DNA from: Sphingomonas sp. Root241
GTDB taxonomy: Bacteria > Pseudomonadota > Alphaproteobacteria > Sphingomonadales > Sphingomonadaceae
NCBI RefSeq assembly: GCF_001428865.1
Contig: NZ_LMIV01000001.1
Location: 615,776-679,775 of the forward strand
DNA: 64,000 nt
Direction: 5' to 3'
In this document: in pieces, positions 1 to 7,313 of the stretch
Layout: every line of letters starts with the position of its first letter
How positions within the stretch are numbered: position 1 is the stretch's first letter
Notes under the pieces: model-generated
What the model saw: the letters and a program-made list of their open reading frames with translations, nothing else
The model's database searches: none
Told to the model about the DNA's origin: nothing
Position numbers and translations under genes: made by a program

Positions 1-1
1 A

Positions 2-403
2 GCGCTGCTCTTGAGTCTGTTAGCCTTTCTGGGCCTCGCTCCCGGGTTCGACATCGCGTCATTGCCCGCCCCGGCGGGCTCACGAGCGGGAGCAAGCGCG
101 GCGGAGCGGCAGGCATTGCACGCGCTGGCCCAAGATGTGTCCGGAGGCGGCGCCATCATGGAGAGCGAGCGCCTGTTTCAGGTGGGGAAGGACGTTCCCT
201 GGGCGGCGATCGCCAAGCGCATCGACAATCTGGCACGCCAGCGCGGCGCAAGTCCCGTAGCATTACCCGGCGCCGATCCCGGCAAGAAGCTCGCCCAGGC
301 GTGGCGCGGGCGCGATGGGCGCGGTGTGCTGGTGGCGATGCTGGGTTCTTCGCGTACGGGCGGAGCGGTGGCGTATTTCGCGGTTCGATTCAAGGATGGT
401 TGA
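2..403 (+). CDS. Hypothetical protein, 5'-truncated by the window edge
   Basis: The frame is already open at base 2, so the true start probably lies upstream of the window. The visible part opens with a hydrophobic stretch (ALLLSLLAFLGLAP) that fits the end of a membrane or signal segment. About 110 residues follow, with no motif I recognise. The C-terminal half reads as a small alpha/beta fold (GVLVAMLGSSRTGGAVAYFAVRF). No neighbour gives functional context: the next element is a tRNA on the opposite strand. It is probably a real gene end, function unknown. Confidence 0.5.
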   Translation, partial: ALLLSLLAFLGLAPGFDIASLPAPAGSRAGASAAERQALHALAQDVSGGGAIMESERLFQVGKDVPWAAIAKRIDNLARQRGASPVALPGADPGKKLAQAWRGRDGRGVLVAMLGSSRTGGAVAYFAVRFKDG

Positions 404-542
404 TCGGAGGTCGAACGTACCGAATCGCCGCAGGCGGAAGACGCGCGGCGACGAGGCTCGTCTTCGAGCGCGGTCGTCTGCAACGATATTTGATAGATAT
501 CTGATACGTGCGTACCAGATCCAGCTAACTCACTGAAAATAG

Positions 543-617
543 TGGTGACCCCTACGGGAATCGAACCCGTGCTTCAGCCGTGAAAGGGCCGCGTCCTAAC
601 CGCTAGACGAAGGGGCC
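543..617 (-). tRNA. tRNA-Glu (anticodon TTC)
   Basis: On the minus strand the 7-bp acceptor stem GGCCCCT pairs with AGGGGTC (one G-U), followed by discriminator A and an encoded CCA. The anticodon loop CTTTCAC sits on a CGGCC/GGCTG stem and reads TTC. The T-loop TTCGATTC and D-loop AGCGGTTAGGA are canonical. The gene stands alone between two protein genes. Confidence 0.95.
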
Positions 618-671
618 ATGCCGGAGCGTGGAACGGCCGGTTAGGCAAGGATGCGGCGCGGGTCAAGCACC

Positions 672-2438
672 TCAATCGACCCAGGCCGCATCTTCTATGT
701 GAAGTTCGGCCGCGGGCCGGGCGCTCCAATCGTCGATCCTGGCACGCCCGGCGAGCCATAATTTGCGGTGACGGGGTGCGGAGAGCAAGGCGGCGCCCAG
801 CTCTGTCTCGGCCTGGCGGAAGGCGACCGCCTTGAGGCTGCGGCCATCATCGCCGGCGACGATGACGCGGACATGCCCACCCGTGCCGACGACATCGGCC
901 TTGAGCACGGTGATCGGCCCGGCGACGACGCGCGGCGCGGGCCAGCCCATGCCATAAGGACCGCCGGCGTCCATCGCGTTGACCAGCTCCGGATTGACTC
1001 CGCCGGGGGCCAGCACGGCATCGAGCAGCAAAGCGCGTTCGCCCATCGCCGCGGTGACTCGCTCCGACAATCGTTCCTCGAGAAAGTCGGTAAAGGCCTC
1101 GATCCGCTCTTCGGCGATCGTGACGCCGCATGCCATGGCGTGGCCGCCACCGGCATGGAGCAGGCCCATGTCCTTGGCGGCGAGCACTGCCGCGCCGAGA
1201 TCGACGCCGGAAATCGAGCGCCCCGATCCCTTGCCGATACCGTCCTCGCCCAGTGCGATGACGATTGCCGGACGACCCAGCTTCTCCTTCAACCGGCCGG
1301 CGACGATGCCGATCACGCCGGGATGCCATCCGCGGCCCGCGACGACCACCACTGCGCGATTGCCCTTCGTCAGGCAGAGATCTTCGGCGGCGGCCTGGAC
1401 CTGCGATTCGATTGCGCGGCGTTCCTCGTTGAGGATGTTCAGTTCCTCGGCGATGGTGCGTGCCTCGTCGGGATCGCGTGTGGTCAGCAGGCGAACGCCC
1501 AGGTCCGAACGGCCGACGCGGCCGCCGGCATTGATTCGCGGTCCCAGTGCGAAGCCGAGATCGGTGCAACTAGGCGCGCGCGTCAGCCGCGCCGCCTCGA
1601 TCAGTGCGTTCAGGCCGATGTTGCGGCGCTGCGCCATTACTTTCAGCCCTTGCGCGACGAAGGCGCGGTTCAGACCCTTCAGCGCCGCGACATCGGCGAC
1701 GGTCCCGAGCGCGACGAGGTCGAGCAGGTCCAGTAGGCGGGGCTCCGGACGCTCCTTGAAATAGCTTCGCGCGCGCAGGGTGCGGATCAACGCGGCGCCG
1801 AGCACGAACGCCACTCCCACCGCCGCAAGATGCCCGTGCGCTGCGCCTTCGGTCTCGTCGAGCCGGTTCGGATTGATCACGGCATAAGCGACAGGGAGTT
1901 CGGCGGCGCATTTGTGATGATCGCAGACGATCACATCGGCACCCGCATCGCGCGCCATTGCCAGGGCCTCGAAGGCCTGTGCGCCGCAATCGACCGTTAC
2001 GATCAATCGCGCGCCCTCGCCGTGCAACCGCACCAGCGCCTCGCCCGACGGGCCATAGCCCTCCATCAGCCGATCGGGAATATAAGGCCGCGCCTCGAGC
2101 CCGAGATCGCGGAGCAACAGGACGAGCAATGCCGCGGACGTGGCGCCGTCGACGTCATAGTCGCCGAAGATAGCCACTTGCTCACGTGCCTCGACTGCGT
2201 CGGCGAGGCGTTCGGCGGCCTTGTCCATGTCTCGGAAGATCGAGGGATCGGGCATGAATGCACGGATGCTGGGGGCACGGTGGTCGTCTATCGCTTCGCG
2301 GGGGCAGCCGCGCGTCAACAGTAACTGGGTCACCAGATCGTCAGGCGCGAAATTCGGGTCGCGTGCGTCCGCCGCCAGCCCGCGCCAGCGCCAGGGCTGG
2401 CCGAGGATCGAGCGATGGATGTTGAGGACCGGGGACAT
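672..2438 (-). CDS. recJ: Single-stranded-DNA-specific exonuclease RecJ
   Basis: RecJ degrades single-stranded DNA 5' to 3' in RecF-pathway recombination, mismatch repair and rescue of stalled forks. The 588-residue product has the DHH-superfamily motifs in order: DYDVDG (93-98), DCG (150-152) and CDHH (172-175), which bind the catalytic metals. A DHHA1 region follows with the glycine-rich GGGHAMACG segment. I start at the ATG at 2438 (MSPVLNIHRS), because the extra upstream frame is Arg/Pro-rich and does not look like RecJ. Length fits the family. recO, uvrA and uvrC are also in this window, but they are not in an operon with recJ. Confidence 0.96.
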   Translation of the reverse strand: MSPVLNIHRSILGQPWRWRGLAADARDPNFAPDDLVTQLLLTRGCPREAIDDHRAPSIRAFMPDPSIFRDMDKAAERLADAVEAREQVAIFGDYDVDGATSAALLVLLLRDLGLEARPYIPDRLMEGYGPSGEALVRLHGEGARLIVTVDCGAQAFEALAMARDAGADVIVCDHHKCAAELPVAYAVINPNRLDETEGAAHGHLAAVGVAFVLGAALIRTLRARSYFKERPEPRLLDLLDLVALGTVADVAALKGLNRAFVAQGLKVMAQRRNIGLNALIEAARLTRAPSCTDLGFALGPRINAGGRVGRSDLGVRLLTTRDPDEARTIAEELNILNEERRAIESQVQAAAEDLCLTKGNRAVVVVAGRGWHPGVIGIVAGRLKEKLGRPAIVIALGEDGIGKGSGRSISGVDLGAAVLAAKDMGLLHAGGGHAMACGVTIAEERIEAFTDFLEERLSERVTAAMGERALLLDAVLAPGGVNPELVNAMDAGGPYGMGWPAPRVVAGPITVLKADVVGTGGHVRVIVAGDDGRSLKAVAFRQAETELGAALLSAPRHRKLWLAGRARIDDWSARPAAELHIEDAAWVD

Positions 2439-2493
2439 GCGGCCGTTCTGGTCGCCGCGATGCCGCTTGTCGAGAGCCGGTCCCCCGGCAAGC

Positions 2494-2643
2494 CTATTCG
2501 GGCGGCGGGCGTTTCTCCGCGGCGATGCGTTCGGCGTAGCTGCGCGCCATGCGCTGATGGGCGATACGGGCCGGCGCCGAAGTGGCGGCGGCGGCGCGGG
2601 CAGTGGCATCTGCTTGGCGGCGACTCAGATAGTCGAGGTCCAT
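2494..2643 (-). CDS. Very small conserved-type sphingomonad protein (49 aa)
   Basis: The frame MDLDYLSRRQADATARA... ends at TAG (2494-2496) and has a good ribosome-binding site, AGGAGC, 6 bases before the ATG. It is hydrophilic and probably helical. The pattern of MDLDYL at the start and an R-M-A-x-x-Y-A-x-R-I motif near the end resembles short unnamed proteins I know from sphingomonad genomes. It lies between recJ and another small gene on the same strand. Function is unknown; a structural or adaptor role would be a guess. Confidence 0.6.
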   Translation of the reverse strand: MDLDYLSRRQADATARAAAATSAPARIAHQRMARSYAERIAAEKRPPPE

Positions 2644-2775
2644 GGCAAAGCTCCTGGGTGCTGGTAAGCGGGAGCGCAGTCCTGTCTCTCAGCCATCGGC
2701 GCTTACGAAAGTGAGCGTGCCGATGGTGAGTCGCACCCTAGCATGAGCGCCGGGTTTTGCCGAGTCGGTAAGAAG

Positions 2776-2988
2776 CTATTCCACGCCGAGGGCGGCAACG
2801 GCGCGGGCCTGGGCGGCGCCTTCACGGACGGCGCGGCCGCGCTCGGTGCGCTCCTGGCGCTCGGCCATCTGGGTCCAGGCCTGGGCGGCGCGCAGATTGC
2901 GCTCGCGGACATTGTCGAGCGTCGCGCTGTCGGCGTCGGCCTGCGCCTTTTCGGCCTGGGCGCGATAGGTATTTACGAGATCGGCCAT
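2776..2988 (-). CDS. Small helical protein of unknown function (70 aa)
   Basis: This 70-residue, strongly charged, all-helical protein starts MADLVNTYRAQAEKAQ and contains NVRERNLRAAQAWTQMAERQERTE. The Trp-x-x-Met-Ala-x-Arg pattern recurs in unnamed sphingomonad small proteins. A GGAG sits 6 bases before the ATG. There is no signal peptide or membrane segment. It is on the same strand as the cold-shock gene upstream and the 49-aa gene downstream, separated from the former by a strong terminator. Function unknown. Confidence 0.72.
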   Translation of the reverse strand: MADLVNTYRAQAEKAQADADSATLDNVRERNLRAAQAWTQMAERQERTERGRAVREGAAQARAVAALGVE

Positions 2989-3004
2989 CGAAAGCTCCGG
3001 AAAC

Positions 3005-3054
3005 GAGAAAAGAGAAAGCGCGGCGCCCCGGGCCCGAACGGGCGGGGCGCCGCG
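3005..3054 (-). terminator. Rho-independent terminator of the cold-shock gene
   Basis: A perfect 11-bp GC stem (3019-3029 with 3044-3054) carries an inner CCCG/CGGG hairpin. On the minus strand it is followed by a T-rich tail (CTTTCTCTTTTC). It lies 7 bases past the cold-shock stop codon. Confidence 0.8.
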
Positions 3055-3061
3055 ACGTTCC

Positions 3062-3274
3062 TTATTCGCCGGCCTGGAGGTTGACCGCGGCCATCTTGCC
3101 CTTCTTGTCGGGCTCGAGATCGTAGGTCACGCGCTGGTTCTGGTTGAGCGTGCGCAGGCCTGCGCGCTCGACGGCGGTGATGTGGACGAACGCGTCCGGG
3201 CCGCCATTGTCGCTGGCGATGAAGCCATAGCCCTTGTCGGCGTTGAAGAATTTGACGGTGCCCTGCTGGGTCAT
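3062..3274 (-). CDS. cspA: Cold-shock domain protein (CspA family)
   Basis: Single cold-shock domain of 70 residues, a cytoplasmic RNA/single-stranded-DNA chaperone. RNP1 is KGYGFI (14-19) and RNP2 is AFVHIT (28-33), with the usual GTVKFF opening. The length is that of a stand-alone CSP. Genomes of this group carry several paralogues, so the exact letter is arbitrary. Its 5' side has about 200 bases without a gene, enough for a long leader such as cold-shock mRNAs often have. I cannot identify a cold box by eye. Confidence 0.93.
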   Translation of the reverse strand: MTQQGTVKFFNADKGYGFIASDNGGPDAFVHITAVERAGLRTLNQNQRVTYDLEPDKKGKMAAVNLQAGE

Positions 3275-3471
3275 AACTTATTCCTTCTATTGTCGGCGCG
3301 CCCCGTACGGGCGGACCTCGTGCTGCGGAGGCGAGGAGAAGGAAAAAAGGAGCCGCAAAGCGCCAAGTGACCGTCTGATTGCGACTGTAGCAGCGGCTAT
3401 ATGGGCGCTTTGGCCCGAAATTACAAATCTGGTGCCCGGGGCACGGCCACAGCCACGCCCCGGAGGCTTGC

Positions 3472-3624
3472 TCAGCCGAGCACTTCGCGAACGGCGGCGC
3501 GGGCGACTTCGCGCGGGCACGGCTCGATCGGGAAGAGGCGACGGTGAGCGGGGATGAACGCGTCGAACGCCTTGCGCGCGCCGCGGGTAATCTGGGTGTC
3601 TTCGATATTCGTGAAAAAGTTCAT
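3472..3624 (-). CDS. Small hypothetical protein (50 aa)
   Basis: The frame MNFFTNIEDTQITRGARKAF... runs 50 residues to a stop and is preceded by AGGAACC at ribosome-binding distance. The frame extends further upstream, but that part is Arg/Pro/Ser-rich and looks non-coding, so I start at 3624. The protein is soluble, with FDAFIPAHRRLFPIEPCPREVARAAVREVLG-type helices (shown here only in part as FDAFIPAHRRLFPIEPC). No family recognised. The good start site and protein-like composition support a real gene. Confidence 0.5.
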   Translation of the reverse strand: MNFFTNIEDTQITRGARKAFDAFIPAHRRLFPIEPCPREVARAAVREVLG

Positions 3625-4104
3625 TCTGGTTCCTGTTGGGGTTTTCGAAATCGTCCCGATCGCAGCGACCGGTGGGATGCCGGATGCGGAGATGCGACGC
3701 GGCCATTGGCCTGCTGCATCCCATGCTGCGGAAAAGGACGAAGGGCGCCGCGGTTCCGTCCGGATTTCCGGGGAGAACAGCCGCAATGCGGCGGGCGCCT
3801 GAGGGTAATATAGGATAGCGTGTGTGGTTTAACAAGCGCGGGGTCTGATAAAGAAGAAGACAGGGGTTCACGCGAAGGCGCGAAGGCGCGAAGAAGATTG
3901 CCGGTCGGCACGGTTCGCCGCCGCGCCAGCGGCAGGAAGACGGCGAGGGTGTTTCATGCGCCGCGCGGCGATTAGTTTTCGCTCCATTCTTTCTTCGCGT
4001 CTTAGCGCCTTCGCGTGAACCATTTCTTTTCTTCATCATCCCGCAGCGAGGAGACTGCCCCTCTCCCCGGCCCTCTCCCCTGAAGGGGAGAGGGAGAAGG
4101 GGGG
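3625..4104. other. 480-bp gene-free interval with inverted repeats
   Basis: No convincing gene is seen. It holds a widely spaced inverted repeat whose arms (3865-3895 and 3991-4021) read TTCACGCGAAGGCGC and its complement. This is the same motif that is tandemly repeated at 5933-6008. Next to the DUF3597 stop is a perfect 10-bp hairpin, CCCTCTCCCC-TGAA-GGGGAGAGGG (4071-4094), which may end that transcript. Confidence 0.6.
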
Positions 4105-4509
4105 TCAGTCCTTCAGGCTGGCGGGGACGTTGCCGCCGTTCTTGGCGAGCTCCTGCATCACGGCCTTGTGGAGCCAGATGTTCATTTCCGCCGACCCGTC
4201 CTTGGCGCCGGTATAGCCGAGCTCGGTGGCGAGCTCCTTGCGGTTGTCGAGGCTCGAATCGAGCCCGAGCAGCTTCATCAGGTCGACGATCGAGGTGCGC
4301 CAGTTGAGGTCCGCGGTGCCGCGCTCGGTTTCGAAGACCATCAGGACGGCCTCGACATCGACCGGAGCCGCGGGGGCGGGCTGCGGCGCGGGCTGCCCCA
4401 TCTGCGGCATTGCGGAGGTCTGGGTGGGCGCCTGGGCGGCGGGAGCCTGTGCGGGGGCCGCGGCCTTGTGGCCGAAAATGGCGTCCTTGATCTTTCCGAA
4501 GATGCTCAT
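4105..4509 (-). CDS. DUF3597 family protein (own start inside the larger frame)
   Basis: The 134-residue product begins MSIFGKIKDAIFG, has a Pro/Ala/Gln-rich linker (about 15-45), then a compact helical domain with LNWRTSIVDLMKLLGLDSS and ATELGYTGAKDGSAEMN. That is the layout of the DUF3597 family, whose function is unknown. A strong GGGAGG lies 7 bases before the ATG at 4509, so I think it is also translated on its own. The family's N-terminus normally starts with MSIF, which supports this start. The upstream HTH frame continues into it without a stop. Confidence 0.82.
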   Translation of the reverse strand: MSIFGKIKDAIFGHKAAAPAQAPAAQAPTQTSAMPQMGQPAPQPAPAAPVDVEAVLMVFETERGTADLNWRTSIVDLMKLLGLDSSLDNRKELATELGYTGAKDGSAEMNIWLHKAVMQELAKNGGNVPASLKD

Positions 4510-5682
4510 GGGGGATCCTCCCGTATCGGCGCGGAGTTGCGCGGACGGGGGCTCAACGCACGAACCCGTAACAATATGCCCGTCCTCGGCATCGGAGGGT
4601 TCGGCGGGCGTGTCGACCGGCGTTTCGTCCGCGGGATCGACGAGGAAGCCGAAATACAGGTCGCGCTGGCGGGCCTCCACGGCCTCACGCGCGGCGAGCT
4701 CGGCCTCGTCGTCGGCGTCGTAGACGGCTTGTTCGGCCGGGCTCAGCGCGCGCGAATAATCCTCGTCGCCATAATAGCCGTGCTCCAGGCCGTCGAAATC
4801 CGCGGGCGGCGGGAAACGGGTGCGCCATTCCTCGAGGTCCTCGTCCCACCAGACGGGCTCGTCCTCGAACACCGCCGCCGGTTGACACGGTTGACACGAA
4901 TCGCGGTTGTCACGCGTGTCAGGGTCGCAATTGTCACGCTTGTCAGGCGCAAGGGCGACCAGCCCGATGGCCTCGGCGCGGATCCATTGCTCGGCGGTCC
5001 AGTGCGCGCGCTCGGCGGGATCGAGATCGGCGGTGTCGAGCGGTTCGGCGATGTCGGTGTGGGTGCGCAGCCACCGGTCGGCGCGGGCGAGCGCGCGGAT
5101 CGGGGCGAGATCGTCCTCGCCGGCGGGCTCGATCCGCGCGGCGAGGAACGCGCCGGCGCGCGCCGGCCCGCCATCGCGGCCGATCAGGTCGAGATATTGG
5201 GCGAAATCGGCGGCGATCAGCCGCGCGGCGGCGGCGATGCCCGGCCCCTTGGCGGCATCGGCCATGCGATCGAGCCGGTTGAGCATCGCCATGCCGTGGC
5301 GATTGTCGTGGCGGTGGCGGGTGATGATGCTGCCGTCGTCGCGGGTGACGGTGTCGCGGACGCCGTTGAAGGCGCGGTCCATCAGATCGTCGGTGAGCGC
5401 ATCGCGCGCCTTGAGCACCGCCGCGTCCCAGCCGAGCGCGAAGCTCTGCCCGCGCGGTGAACTGCGCAGCGCATAGGCCGATTGCCGCGACAGCCCGACG
5501 ATCGCGCAGGCCCGGATGACGTTGAGGCCCTCCGACAGCGCCTCGAGGAAGCAGCGCTGCTTGTCCGGCGTCCAGCCTTCGTGGCGGGTGGCGCCGGGGG
5601 GCGGGGAGAAGCCGTGAAAGGCGGCGTGATCGAAGGTGGAGGGATCGTAGGCGTAAGGCGGGATCTCGGTCTGGGCGTTCAT
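4105..5682 (-). CDS. HTH-containing protein reading through in frame into a DUF3597 domain
   Basis: The start is the ATG at 5682 with AAGGAC upstream. The first roughly 390 residues are an unnamed protein. A helix-turn-helix-like stretch lies near residues 33-65 (FLEALSEGLNVIRACAIVGL then SRQSAYALR), resembling terminase-small-subunit or resolvase HTH segments. A middle helical part and an acidic, Trp-rich tail follow (WWDEDLEEW). No stop codon separates this from the downstream DUF3597 reading frame, so the open frame encodes 525 residues. Whether cells make the fusion, or whether the first gene lost its stop, cannot be told here. Function unknown; a DNA-binding role is inference from the HTH. 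Confidence 0.6.
   Translation of the reverse strand: MNAQTEIPPYAYDPSTFDHAAFHGFSPPPGATRHEGWTPDKQRCFLEALSEGLNVIRACAIVGLSRQSAYALRSSPRGQSFALGWDAAVLKARDALTDDLMDRAFNGVRDTVTRDDGSIITRHRHDNRHGMAMLNRLDRMADAAKGPGIAAAARLIAADFAQYLDLIGRDGGPARAGAFLAARIEPAGEDDLAPIRALARADRWLRTHTDIAEPLDTADLDPAERAHWTAEQWIRAEAIGLVALAPDKRDNCDPDTRDNRDSCQPCQPAAVFEDEPVWWDEDLEEWRTRFPPPADFDGLEHGYYGDEDYSRALSPAEQAVYDADDEAELAAREAVEARQRDLYFGFLVDPADETPVDTPAEPSDAEDGHIVTGSCVEPPSAQLRADTGGSPMSIFGKIKDAIFGHKAAAPAQAPAAQAPTQTSAMPQMGQPAPQPAPAAPVDVEAVLMVFETERGTADLNWRTSIVDLMKLLGLDSSLDNRKELATELGYTGAKDGSAEMNIWLHKAVMQELAKNGGNVPASLKD
4883..4945. repeat. Six TGACA/TGTCA pentamers in three 9-bp-spaced pairs
   Basis: TGACA begins at 4883 and 4892, and its complement TGTCA at 4908, 4917, 4932 and 4941. 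Within each pair the spacing is exactly 9 bp, and pairs repeat every 24-25 bp; the first pair is inverted relative to the other two. It lies inside the HTH-protein frame, where it encodes the odd Asp/Asn/Cys/Gln/Pro-rich stretch around CQPCQP. Confidence 0.65.
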
Positions 5683-5815
5683 GGGCGTGTCCTTCGTGCG
5701 TTCGACTCGGAGGACTCGCCAGATATGCCGGGGCGGGGTTTGTAGGAAAGTTGTTTGTTCGCTGTTTGTTCTTTTTCGGGAGGGCTGTGTCTTTTGCGCC
5801 GCATCGTCCCGTGTC

Positions 5816-5921
5816 GTCATCCCGGCCTTGTGCCGGGATCCACTGTGCGGCTGGGCGGGAAGCTGGAGGCGCTTGTCTGTCGATCGCGGCGCAGTGGGCC
5901 CCGGAACAAGTCCGGGGTGAC
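5816..5921. repeat. Long inverted repeat, family B copy 1
   Basis: Left arm GTCATCCCGGCCTTGTGCCG and right arm CCGGAACAAGTCCGGGGTGA enclose about 50 unique bases. Each arm also contains a short internal hairpin. The same design recurs at 22015-22119. Confidence 0.8.
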
Positions 5922-5932
5922 GGAAGAAGAAG

Positions 5933-6035
5933 GTGGATTCACGCGAAGGCGCAAAGACGCGAAGAAGAAGGTGGATTCACGCGAAGGCGCAAAGACGCGA
6001 AGAAGAAGAGTGGGTTCGCGCGGAGGCGCGGAGGA
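5933..6035. repeat. 38-bp tandem repeat (two exact copies and a decayed third)
   Basis: Units at 5933-5970 and 5971-6008 are identical (GTGGATTCACGCGAAGGCGC...). A third, diverged copy runs to about 6035. The core TTCACGCGAAGGCGC also appears at 3868 and, inverted, near 4006-4020. Confidence 0.85.
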
Positions 6036-6167
6036 CGCGGAGGTGCGCCGGGTGAAGGCGTTGCGCCTTTGTTGGGCCGATCCGGTGTGGCAGGTTGAGA
6101 ACAGCGCGGGTGTGGCGACGGCTCAGAGTATAGACGCGCAGCGAACTAAGTACGGTGTCCTCTGAAT

Positions 6168-7313
6168 TCACGCCGCATGTAATGCGAGCAATTCTGCTCC
6201 GGGAACCCGCCGCCCGCCCATTCCATAAGCGATGACTTCCCCTATTACATTCTGAAACGCCCGATCCGAATCATTTTCTACGTGACTGCGAAACTGCTTT
6301 TCAAAAGCTGATTCGTCTTTTACAATGAGAGCTATAGTCTTCTCCAAAGATTTCACCGCACATTTTGCTACTACGAGAACATCGTCTTGACTCGCGTCGT
6401 TATCGGCAGCCAAGTTACATTGTCCTCCGCAGGCTTCTACATATGCAACCAAGCGTGCCCGGAAGGGCGGAGGGCAAGTGCGAATATCTCCAAATTTCAC
6501 GCCTTTTTTTAAAGATATAAATCGCACTAGCGATTCTGCTAAGATGATCCCGTTTGCATGATCATATTGAAGTATTTGCTCGATTATATCGATGCGAGCA
6601 ACTGCGATGGGGTCATCCGCAAGAGCACTTTTCAAAATCGATAGAGGGATGAGATTTTCTACAGCTCTAGCGCTAGTAACTATCAAGTGTATCAAGGGAT
6701 CGGTTACATTAGCCATTGCGGTCACCGCGCGTGTTGCAGTCCCACCGAGGGGGCCGCCCGGGCGACGCTGGTCGCTATCGACTACGGCTAATCTAGGTGG
6801 GCATGCGCCGGCGTCACGCACCAATTCATCCGCCAAGGTATCGCCGCCTCCATTTTGAGTGCGAAACTGCAGGGGTAGTTTAGAGGAGCCAATGGCGCCC
6901 CAAATCCTCGCCATGGTTGTGTAGAAGACGCCATCCCTAGTGGCGTTCTCTACAAGCAGCTCCGACTTGAGGCAGCACTCCAAATTATCGAAGCGATCTA
7001 AACAGGTGGGGATAATGCATTCATCCAGTTCTAACTCCGGCTCATTCCGAGGGAGGCAGCACACATACTTTTTTACGGTGCGGAGCTGACCCATTAAGTC
7101 GGCGTGGCGGCCCTGAATGTAATGAGTAAGCACAGCACGCTGAATATCAGATAAGGGAATATCAGATATTATTCTGCCTATTGTGACTCTATCGGGCACA
7201 AACAGATGCCACCCTTGTGCGTGCGCGGAGATGAGATTCTGTATTGCGGAAGAGTAACTGACTAGTTCCTCCGCGCTCATATCTGAAAAATGCTCGGAAA
7301 GGGTTACTATCAT
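6168..7313 (-). CDS. TOPRIM-like putative effector of a two-gene defence-type operon
   Basis: The 381-residue protein starts at the ATG at 7313, which overlaps the ATPase stop as TAATG and implies translational coupling. The N-terminal 110 residues are helical. Three motifs then follow the layout of TOPRIM/DUF4435-like nucleases. They are LLVEN-x3-DGVFY (Glu122), VVDSD (Asp179, Asp181) followed by basic QRRPGG, and ARAVENLIP (Glu219, Asn220), comparable to the IENYL-type motif. The C-terminus ends in a small Gly-rich segment (YGMGGRRVP). I infer a metal-dependent nuclease partner of the ATPase, as AriB is to AriA in PARIS. No signal peptide or membrane segment. Base composition is AT-rich (26 of 60 G+C in 6241-6300). 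The family assignment is my inference, not a match. Confidence 0.6.
   Translation of the reverse strand: MIVTLSEHFSDMSAEELVSYSSAIQNLISAHAQGWHLFVPDRVTIGRIISDIPLSDIQRAVLTHYIQGRHADLMGQLRTVKKYVCCLPRNEPELELDECIIPTCLDRFDNLECCLKSELLVENATRDGVFYTTMARIWGAIGSSKLPLQFRTQNGGGDTLADELVRDAGACPPRLAVVDSDQRRPGGPLGGTATRAVTAMANVTDPLIHLIVTSARAVENLIPLSILKSALADDPIAVARIDIIEQILQYDHANGIILAESLVRFISLKKGVKFGDIRTCPPPFRARLVAYVEACGGQCNLAADNDASQDDVLVVAKCAVKSLEKTIALIVKDESAFEKQFRSHVENDSDRAFQNVIGEVIAYGMGGRRVPGAELLALHAA

Larger units (their letters stand above)
5683..6167. other. 485-bp gene-free interval made of repeats
   Basis: No credible gene. From left to right it holds the upstream region of the HTH gene, a long inverted repeat (5816-5921), a 38-bp tandem repeat (5933-6008 plus a decayed third copy to about 6035), and about 130 bp of ordinary sequence before the AT-rich operon ends. 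Open frames here translate repeat DNA and are not protein-like. Confidence 0.6.

Noticed and set aside
480..542. Attachment site next to tRNA-Glu
   Set aside because: No integrase or duplicated tRNA 3' end found in the window.
5816..6035. CRISPR array
   Set aside because: The tandem units are adjacent with no spacers, and the other repeats are inverted pairs, not direct repeats. No cas genes are present.
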